A stretch of 64,000 nt of DNA, taken from assembly GCF_019059575.1 (NCBI RefSeq), contig NW_024881980.1:310001-374000 (forward strand), in the 5' to 3' direction. A model generated the notes under the pieces. That model saw only the letters and a list, made by a program, of their open reading frames with translations. It was not told the origin of the DNA and searched no databases. The position numbers and the translations under genes were made by a program. This stretch comes from Amphibalanus amphitrite. Its lineage: Eukaryota; Arthropoda; Thecostraca; Balanomorpha; Balanidae. How positions within the stretch are numbered: position 1 is the stretch's first letter; every line of letters begins with the position of its first letter. This document shows, one piece after another, positions 56,712-64,000 of this stretch.

Positions 56712-58151
56712 GTACGTTGGTGTCCGTGGCGTAGACTCTAAGCAATTTTAACTGCACGTTCGAATACAATAATGTCGATTGCTGTGGAGGAGCAATTAGC
56801 GTTTTAAACACGTCTTATTAATTAATTCCGGTAGCTGGTGTTGTTTATTGCATTGTTGTTAATAACAGTGCGAAGAGGCAGCCAAGAGGTAATCGCTTCA
56901 TCCTCTTACTTGTTCCCCTCAGTCGCGGTTTCGGCGGTGGCTACGGCCGTCGCCGTGGCGGCTACGGCGGCTACGGTCGCCGGTACGGTCGCCGTGGCGG
57001 CTACGGTCGTCACCGGTACGGCCGCGACCTGACGGCCGTGCAGCAGCTGGACGAGACGAGCAGGGAGGGCCTGCAGATGGACGCCTACTTCGCCGCCGTG
57101 CAGCTCGGAGACGAGGACGGCTGCGGCCTGCGCCTGGTCTGCGAGCTGCGCACCATGGACCCGGCCCAGCTCGGCGAGGAGGAGAACATGATCCTGGCGC
57201 TGTTCGGGTGAGATAGGGTCGAGCGTATTCTCTGGTTCAGTTACTGGATACCTTGAGGGGTGGTTTAGTAGCTAGGTGTATGAACGACTATAAACCAATG
57301 AGCTACAACAGAGCGATCCAGACCGATATTTCTGCTGTTTACCTTTAATGTAGGGGCCTCTTATTTTAGCTATGCGATTATCATGTTTCACTCAAATGGT
57401 GGAGCTGTTATGCTCCTGTATCATAGATATTTCATCTGGCGTATAAGTTCTGGCATGCTTTGCTCATACAAAATGTACTACGAACATTGTCAATGTATGA
57501 TGCAGTACGCCCACCCAGCCTTGCCCGCTTTTGATCACAATGACAGAACGGCTGGTTTCCCATTAGTTTCCTGTCATAAACGGCCCTTCTGGCGATCTTT
57601 CAACTACCGTCGAGTCATGGCCATGTGCCTGAATCATCTTCCTGCTGCCACTGTGGCGCGGCATAGAGAGTTCAATGGCTGCCTCACAGTCGGCATTTGT
57701 ATGCAATATGCATCGTTGCGTTCTCGAGAGTCGAGATATAACTGTACCTATGCAAAACGAATAGGACGCCCAGTTTCCTCGACAGCCTTTGGCAGTCAAG
57801 ACAGTCATGGTGTGTGCAGGAGCTCTTAACGGTGCTAACGCCACAAAACAAACATAAAAGAAAGTAATAAGTAATAACTTCCACTACGCCTCTTCTGCTG
57901 CTTACATACTAAACCTGCCCTCCAGTCTGGCAAGCAACCAGAAGCGCCCGCTGACGATTATTTTCTCTCTCTGCAGCTCGAACGTGCCCAGCTCGGGCCG
58001 TCCCGACTCGCCGAAGCTGGCGTATGACGCGGCTGCCGACCTGGGAAGCCGCGCCGGCTCTGTGGAGGTGTGCGCCGAGACCTTCCACGCCTGCCAGTAC
58101 GGCTCCGCTGAGCTGATCCAGGCCATCAAGGACAGCAGTCCCGAGCAGTGA
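56590..58151 (+). CDS. Secreted Gly/Arg/Tyr-rich four-cysteine protein
   Basis: Join of 56590-56711, 56923-57207 and 57977-58151: 582 nt, 193 residues plus stop. All splice sites are consensus (gtacgt, ttcccctcag, gtgaga, ctctctgcag) and the frame closes across two phase-2 introns. Residues 1-21 are a clear signal peptide (MKFLYVLAALLVM...VEA). Residues 42-75 are a GYGRR/GGY-type basic glycine-tyrosine repeat. Residues 78-193 form a folded domain with Cys at 108, 114, 168 and 175 in the pattern CGLRLVCE...CAETFHAC. The cysteine layout recalls arthropod DM4/DM12-type secreted proteins, but this is resemblance, not a firm assignment. Probably extracellular or cuticle/shell-associated. The 769-bp second intron has a chance 148-codon frame. 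Confidence 0.9.
56923..57207 (+). CDS. Four-cysteine protein, coding exon 2 (GYR repeat, Cys 1-2)
   Basis: Begins after ttcccctcag. GC-rich at third positions, which supports coding. Encodes the GGY/GRR repeat and CGLRLVCELRTMDPAQLG. Confidence 0.9.
57977..58151 (+). CDS. Four-cysteine protein, coding exon 3 (Cys 3-4, stop)
   Basis: Begins after a strong polypyrimidine tract (ttttctctctctgcag). Encodes the C-terminal part with CAETFHACQYG and the TGA at 58149. Confidence 0.9.
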
Positions 58152-58795
58152 GCTCGTCCCGCTCGTCTGTCGTCCCTCGTCTTTCGTCTGAGTTTCGTCC
58201 GTTGCGTCCCGTCTGAAGTCAGCTCTCGGCACAGCTGTGAACGATTGCTGTTGCTTGTTAGTACCTACCTTACTGAGGCATTATAAGTGTTGGCTGTTCT
58301 GACGAGCCCACTGCTAGCGCTGATTTTGATAGCGTTAGGACGTCGCTGTGGTTTGAACGCAGCTTTACTATCATCATCTGTTCATGATTCTGTTCGGGCA
58401 AGTGAACAGAGAGGCCAGTTCGTCTCGGTTCTGCAATGTTCGCTGCCAGACCCTGCAATGTATGACATCATCTTCGATTTCATCCGTGCTCAGCTATGTG
58501 GCATGAACAATACATGTGTTGAAAATGAGGACGCTGCCATATTATTCAAACGAAAAAAGGAGAACACCACTCACAGCTATATGAGTGCTTCATACAAAAA
58601 GATAGAAGTTAGAAGATGAAAAAAGGAATTAAGAGGACAATTAAGTCATTCAGAAGAATTGGAAAAATGTGATTGTACCCGCCAACGGTACACCAATTTT
58701 ATTGGGCCTTGCTATCTTTTTTTTTTTAATCTCAATGTATTGTTTTACTCATTCAGTCATCACATACGCATCATCCAACTAAACAATTAGAGACT
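58152..58795. other. 3' flank of the four-cysteine protein gene
   Basis: No canonical aataaa found before 58700. The frame at 58287-58619 has no recognisable domain. Confidence 0.45.
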
Positions 58796-59057
58796 CGGGG
58801 GTCGGCAAATGGTGGGGCATGCCCCCTTTGGGGGTAATGGAGCCCTTTCGGTGGGGGTAATGAGGGATTCTGAGAAAGCCTATCTTTTTAGAGTTTGTAG
58901 CTCCAGTGATGGAGCCATCGTGACTGTTGCATCCCAGGGTTCAAAGAGTAGCCCAGGCCAAAGGCACAGCACACATTGATTAGATACCAATTTTCACTTA
59001 CCTGCTCGCCTCACCATCTCACCCCTCCGTACAGTCGTTCAAAAGCAGCTGCAACTT

Positions 59058-59684
59058 TTAACCGTCGCCCGTCTGTTGGCGTTTCAACAGCCGCTAACGT
59101 AAGGGGGAGGAGTCGATCGGACCCCCGCGGCCTCTCGGACTCTGATATGGAGCTGTGCATAAAAAAGACGAGCGTGCTACCCGTGACCATAGGAAGCCGC
59201 TGCTGCCCATTTTTAAGGTCCTTGGTCATTCCGTCTCATTCAAGAGGGCAATGATAAGTGTCGAGAAAATCGGGACCCGCTATAACTTCTTGAAGTGAGA
59301 TTTTATGGCTCAAGATGATCTCCAAAAAAAGCTCATAAGCCAACGGTCATTATGGGTCCAGAGGCCAGTTTTACCAACAGAAAAATAGCCGCCTGCCGGA
59401 ATTTTTGCCTAAAGATCGTTTCACATATGGAGCGTAAACGGTAAAGCCCTATCCGCTTACGAGCCCATCGCGTTTACGCTCCGTATGTGAAGCGGTCTTG
59501 AGGCAAAAATTCCGGCAGGCGGTTATTTTTCTGTTGGTAAAACAGGTCTCAGGTCATGATATTTTCCGGGTTGGTGAAAAAAAAAAATGATGGGTTCGAG
59601 GGTACAATTTGGTCGTGATCCAATGCCTTTTACGTGAGCTTTTAACGAAAAACCACCCGTCGCCCCTATACGTACAAGGGTTAA
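59058..59684 (+). mobile_element. CCCTCGCC-family element, shortened and rearranged
   Basis: TTAA-ccgtcgcccgtctg at the left and a tacaaggg-TTAA end at the right. Matches 2719-3604 at aaaaaagacgagcgtgctac (59162) and in the final 100 bp. Much of the normal interior is missing and a 73-bp-arm inverted repeat lies in its place. Confidence 0.55.
59368..59543. mobile_element. Fold-back sequence with 73-bp arms
   Basis: Arms 59368-59440 and 59471-59543 are inverted copies with few mismatches (gttttaccaacagaaaaata; gccgcctgccggaatttttg), spacer 30 bp. Absent from the homologous positions of the other family copies. Confidence 0.8.
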
Positions 59685-59685
59685 A

Positions 59686-59863
59686 TGGGATATAGCATAG
59701 GCGGCGGAACGGGGAGGGCACCGGGGCACCGTGCACCCTTTGATTTTTGCATTTTAACATTAGCCCAGCCCTATGGGCGTTGCATGGAAAGAATGGGACC
59801 AAAAGTCGGCAGTGCTCCCCCCTCCCCCTTAATTGAAGGTGTTCCGCCGCTACTGGGATATAG
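59686..59863. mobile_element. MITE with GGCGGCGGAAC termini, copy 2, 10-bp duplication
   Basis: Element 59696-59853 flanked by exact tgggatatag on both sides. Same termini and interior as 47464-47617. It landed two bases beyond the TTAA of the preceding element. Confidence 0.88.
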
Positions 59864-60063
59864 GCATTAAATGTTTTGCGGAGGAAGTGTCATGTTTTAC
59901 ATTTGATGCATTGGAAATGCACAAATACCCAAAGAGTTCCAAGACGGTATGGCCAATTTCAGTAAACTTAGTTGTGTCAGCAATGGGGTCTGGTAGGTGG
60001 GGGTAATGGCCATGCCTGGCGCCCAAAAAGGGGGCACGACCCCGAATGACCTGCCGACCACTT

Positions 60064-61036
60064 TATTAGACCATAAGGCGGATGGCTATATGATGATTTA
60101 TTTATTTTTTTGAAAATTATTCGTCCAAAAATTTCCCTGTGATTTCAAAAAGAAAACAAATGTTAGGCATAAGCGTTCAGCAAGAATGTAATATCTGATC
60201 TGCGTCCTTCCTTATCCACGCCCTTCCATGAAGGAACGAATGGACAATACCTGAGCAAATGCATGCTCCAGAGCAGGCATGCTAAAACCAAAGCCGGATG
60301 TTCAGTCAAGCAAAACTTGTCCTGCCGAAAGGCCTAACTGGCTCGTAAAAACTTAAATGCAAACATTGGTTGGGTATATTCAATTTCAGACATGCGATAT
60401 ATAACAGGTCTTCCCTCGTCCCAAGTTTGACATGCACATTATCATGGGAAATCCCATGGGCTATCAGCAATTCATAGTGCTGCAAATAGAAGATGTTAGA
60501 TGGCATTTTATGTGATTATGTCATGCTGATGAAGATTTTATCATCGAAACGCGTCCATGCACTGTTTGCTCCGTGTTTTTCTAAATGCATGCTTTTATGT
60601 ATGTAAGCTTTTACGCGGAAGTGGCACAGAGTGCAACAAAAGTGAGCGATAGCTTCTGACTGTTTACTGTCAGCAAGCGCTTAATATGCATCCCAACACC
60701 CCCTGGGCAGTCCGAATAGCTAATTGTTGGTTCCTCGAGAATCTGTTGAATAACGCGTTTTGTGCGAATGCTTCATTTGCGCATCATTTTACAAAAAAGA
60801 CGCTTCGAAACTGGCAAAGGTGCAAAAGTGGCTGCGACGGTTCTTTGGAACCCTGTGTTGGTCTGGCAAGCCTAAGAAAAAAGAGTTTAAGTACCTGCAT
60901 CGCTTTGCACGCGTTTTGCTCACTGCAACTGCGTAGGTCGAAGAAAATTTGACAGAAAAACCATGAGAATGTGCTCAGTTTATTTAGTGGAGGCAATATG
61001 AAGGCACGTTCAAAGTGCATCAATGGCGGTGGCGCT
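60064..61036. other. Stretch without a gene
   Basis: AT-rich, no gene or further repeat recognised other than the hammerhead-like motif at 60522-60559. Confidence 0.45.
60522..60559 (+). ncRNA. Hammerhead-ribozyme-like motif
   Basis: Has the core in the right order: CTGATGA (60526-60532), a possible stem II gat/atc, GAAA (60546-60549), a very short stem III cgcg, GTC (60553-60555) as cleavage triplet, and stem I catg/catg (60522-60525 with 60556-60559). One extra A lies before stem II and the helices are short. Hammerheads with minimal stem III are known from Penelope-like elements and retrozymes. Activity is unproven. Confidence 0.35.
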
Positions 61037-62268
61037 TTAATCGCCACCCAAGGAGGGGAGGGGGCGGGTGCCATCCATGTTTTTTTTTCGCGATAGCTCG
61101 GAATACGCCGGCAATAGAGAACTGAAAGTCAGTATACATAACAGATACGTGAAGAATCATTGACCTTTTCCTCGAAAATGTAAAAACAATGCCAAAAGTT
61201 CTATTGAATGCGGTGAGCTTTCGGCTACAAGCCTTCGTCAAACCAACAAAATGACACAATACAAAATTTTCGAGGAAAAGGTCAATGATTCTTCACGTAT
61301 CTATTCTCGCTATGTTCCTCGCTAAAGCACTTCACACCATTTATTTCAGTATACACAACCTTTGATTCAAGCCAGATCTTGTGACATCAACTGCATTTCA
61401 AGGTCAGGTCAGATCACTGACCCATGACTTCATAAATGAAACTCTGCATGGTCCTCAGATGTCGCAAATTCGCAACGCCTTCAGTGCCAGAGGAGCTTGC
61501 ACAGGAGATGAAACTTACAGGATATAGTATCCTCCAGAGGTCTCACAACTTGTAGGTATATCTCGGATTATCCTAAATGTCACATGAGGTCAGGTCGGTC
61601 ACGTAACCTCACCATTATAAGTCAACCGGGAAAAATGAAACTGCTATTCTGGCGCCGGGAACGATCTCAAACTATTTCAATCACACGGAATCGTGATTTC
61701 ATGCACTCCTTGCAAGTTTTGATGCTTTTATTTTGCATTATTTACCTTGCGTGACGTCATTTAGGGTCACAAGAGTTTTTCTTCAATAACTCCTGGTCAA
61801 ACTGAGCTATCGAGTCGGGAAAACCATCAATGGACTTGGAAAGATCTGCCGGATCGAATGATATGCGACATGACCTCCTTCGACCAGCTTCATGACCTAG
61901 GGGGCTCTGACCTAACCGTGATCCGAGATCAACACCTCAAGTTCACCTCACCCAAACAAAAAGTATACCATTCGACGCGGCTGAGCAAGGCGAACACGAT
62001 GCTGTCAAAAGCGCGGCTCTGCGGCCATTTTTGCGGAGTTATTTGCTAAAAACCGAGCCCGTACCTTAGGCCACTTGATGACCTGACCTCAGAGGTCACC
62101 GGTTGATCTGAAACCTTAAAATTGGGTACCAATCGCTGCGTCTCGTATCGGCGCACACGCTCGTTTTTTTGCGACGCCTTAGCTACATCAGGGGAGAAAC
62201 GGCGACGGGGGTCGTACCCCCCTCGGCCGGCGCGTATGTAGAAAACCAATAGGTCTGGCGAGGTTTAA
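61037..62268 (-). mobile_element. GGTCA-rich element carrying the fold-back insertion
   Basis: TTAA 61037-61040 and 62265-62268. The minus-strand start ttaaacctcgcc then attggttttctacatacg matches the plus-strand copy beginning 3751. Contains the pre-insertion sites for the elements at 4194-5604 and 5802-7973. The fold-back insertion at 61143-61345 adds about 200 bp. Confidence 0.72.
61129..61359. mobile_element. Fold-back insertion, shortened copy, 14-bp duplication
   Basis: Element 61143-61345 between tcagtatacataac and tcagtatacacaac (one mismatch). Left arm matches 2116-2240. The right arm is present only from ttttcgaggaaaaggtcaat onward, so the inner part is deleted relative to the copy at 2113-2449. 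Confidence 0.85.
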
Positions 62269-62289
62269 ATCCGTTCCTTCTTAGGTTTG

Positions 62290-62496
62290 CCCAGGTCGCC
62301 AGACTAAGTTTTTTTTGCACTGCTCACTTGAATAATAAAACATAGGCTTTGTCTTGTTTTACAAGGCAGTTGCGACTTGCGAGGCATCCCGGCTTTTACT
62401 TAGGCTTCTCACCTGCAACTGACCGCGTTAGAGGCTGATGTGTTACCTACATTGTGTTATTGCTATCACTTATCGCACTATGCGATGCTGAATAAA

Positions 62497-62528
<32 letters not shown>
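62290..62528 (+). mobile_element. Possible non-LTR retrotransposon 3' tail
   Basis: Single-copy-like sequence ending gctgaataaaatgatgatga and a (gat)n run to 62528. LINE 3' ends with a polyadenylation-type motif and trinucleotide tail look like this. No ORF upstream and no target duplication found. Confidence 0.4.
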
Positions 62529-64000
62529 AGGTACTTAGGGCTCATAGATGCTTAGGACTCATCACACAGCTAACAACGCATCTCTTCAACGAGCTTGAAC
62601 TTTGAAGTGTGAAAAAGGTAGGAAGTCGCGGAAGGCCTCACAAAGTCGTTGATCAATGAACCCATTCCTGCACCGTGCATCCACGAACATATGACACCTG
62701 AAATAGCGATGAAATATGCCTTAAAAAGACTAAAAAGACTAAATCCAAACCTAACAGGTGCCTCATTCACTGCATTTTCTAACAAAAATGTACCTTTACT
62801 ACGCTAAAATTGACGTGGGATCGTATTCGAATTCACCGCAAGTTCAAGTCAAGAAATACGAAATAAGAAAAAGAAATAAAGAAAAAAAAAGAAAAAAGAA
62901 ATAAGAAATAAGAAAATATAAAAGTGCATTGTCACCCTTCCTCACCCCACCCACTCTCACTCTCGTTCGCTCTCCCCTTTATCTGCACCAAACCGCAACA
63001 TTGTCCCCTGGGGCTATGGAATCGTACCGGCACTGCCAGGCCCCTCGCACAGCAGGGTTGAAGGTCACGTGTCATGGTCAACTGCCATGCACTGCACCCC
63101 TCCCCTGGCCTCTGCCTTTGGGCACACCGGACACGCCTAACTCATGACCCAGGGCGTCGTAACGTCTGGTGGATCCTGAACCGGTTATCACCAGCCGAAA
63201 GAGGCACCTCTGCGCGGCTTCTAAAAGAGCCCTGCTGCAGCTGGGGAGGCTCGTAAAGAGACTAATCTCTTTATGGCCAGGATGAAGAGATAGCCTGTTG
63301 GTAAGCTGTGCAATGTGTGCATGCTGTCGGCAGAGGTGCACTGGAGACTGGAGCCACTGGAGGAGAACTCATGGAGCCCTGTGCCATTTGGGTCAAATTT
63401 GAGTGTATTTCGTGATACCTTTTTTACATAGGCCAGGGAAACCTTTTCGCCTATTCAACATTGGTACGTAAAAACTGCAAGGTATAGAAGGCTCTAAATC
63501 ATGTCCAACTTTACTGAAGTACGGCGCCTAGAGATTTAGAAGGACGCATCTTGCTTATCTACTGGGAGAGTGCACGTCGATTGCACCACTTTGCACTTTA
63601 TCCTGCATCGCTTGATTCATGGTTCAATTTGAAATGCCATAACAAATACATCCAATGGCGAGCTCCCGAAATAAGACACTGCCGCGCTGATGGTGGTGCC
63701 TTCAATAGATAGTTAAAAGGTGAAGGATAAAGTCGTTGTTTTTCATAATCTGAGGCTGACATATTGTGATCAGTGAGAGGCATCATTCGATAGAGACTGA
63801 TGGCGACAGACGCAAACACTAAAGTGACTTTACAGCAGGTCTGCATTATCAACACTATGGAAAATGCCTTTGAATGTCGCATGACTTGATCCGATGCTTT
63901 CAGACTTTTATAGAGCTTACAATGCCCTTGAGAGGACCATCCACTGTGGAGAGAACCGTCCCCTCATTTAGCTATTACTTGCTGTCAAGTCTCTGGCCGT
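62529..64000. other. Right edge, no gene recognised
   Basis: 62840-62925 is an A/G-rich simple tract (aaataagaaaaagaaataaa). GC-rich patch 63000-63260 with unrecognised frames. Otherwise unremarkable. Confidence 0.45.

Larger units (their letters stand above)
58796..60062. mobile_element. Possible hAT-like element interrupted by others
   Basis: Left end cgggggtcggcaaatggtgg and right end (reversed) tggtcggcaggtcattcggg both continue into tgccccctttt-type sequence. gggtcggcaa is a common hAT terminus. No clear target duplication. The CCCTCGCC-family element and a 158-bp MITE lie inside. Confidence 0.4.

Noticed and set aside
1-64000. CRISPR arrays or bacterial operons
   Set aside because: No regularly spaced direct repeats with unique spacers and no bacterial gene organisation; spliced genes and transposons show a eukaryotic genome.

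Overview
This is a eukaryotic nuclear window, most likely arthropod and plausibly crustacean. The basis is spliced genes with GT-AG introns, a stum/SPEC3-family membrane protein gene, a small secreted four-cysteine protein gene with a TATA promoter, mariner and hAT-type transposon remains, and very high repeat content. I suspect a barnacle-like genome, but nothing in the sequence proves the species. Most of the 64 kb is transposable-element and satellite DNA, and most open reading frames are by-products of it.

Two genes can be supported. (1) A stum-like gene on the minus strand, exons 25347-25159, 20320-20170 and 16783-16560, which join in frame to 187 residues with the PYMP...GTF...GWIWS core and two membrane spans. 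(2) A plus-strand gene at about 56192-58151: TATA box, non-coding first exon and three coding exons giving a 193-residue secreted Gly/Arg/Tyr-rich protein with a four-cysteine C-terminal domain. Weaker candidate exons are at 30790-31515, 43540-43705 (-) and 48265-48449 (+).

Layout: 1-1410 is a 20-bp minisatellite. 1436-12069 is a nested mosaic of TTAA-bounded, GGTCA-rich elements, a fold-back insertion and a 2.17-kb element with 32-bp inverted termini and an 8-bp target duplication; it is flanked by two inverted arrays of a tacaaaatcg motif. 12-36 kb is mostly single-copy DNA with the stum-like gene, whose introns hold two more elements, a CT microsatellite and tandem duplications. 33.7-34.6 kb carries CACGTG-bearing tandem repeats. 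36.56-38.08 kb is a dead mariner-like element split by a hAT MITE. 40.1-55.4 kb is a second mosaic of TTAA-bounded elements, inverted AGCGA arrays, MITEs and a CTACC microsatellite. 55.9-58.2 kb is the second gene. 58.8-62.5 kb is a third mosaic with fold-back elements, a hammerhead-like motif and a possible LINE tail.

The dominant theme is a set of related non-autonomous elements of about 0.6-1.25 kb. They are bounded by TTAA followed by CCCGCGC or CCCTCGCC, with the reverse complement at the other end, and are packed with AGGTCA half-sites. The TTAA target and CCC...GGG termini are what the piggyBac superfamily shows; no transposase is encoded here.
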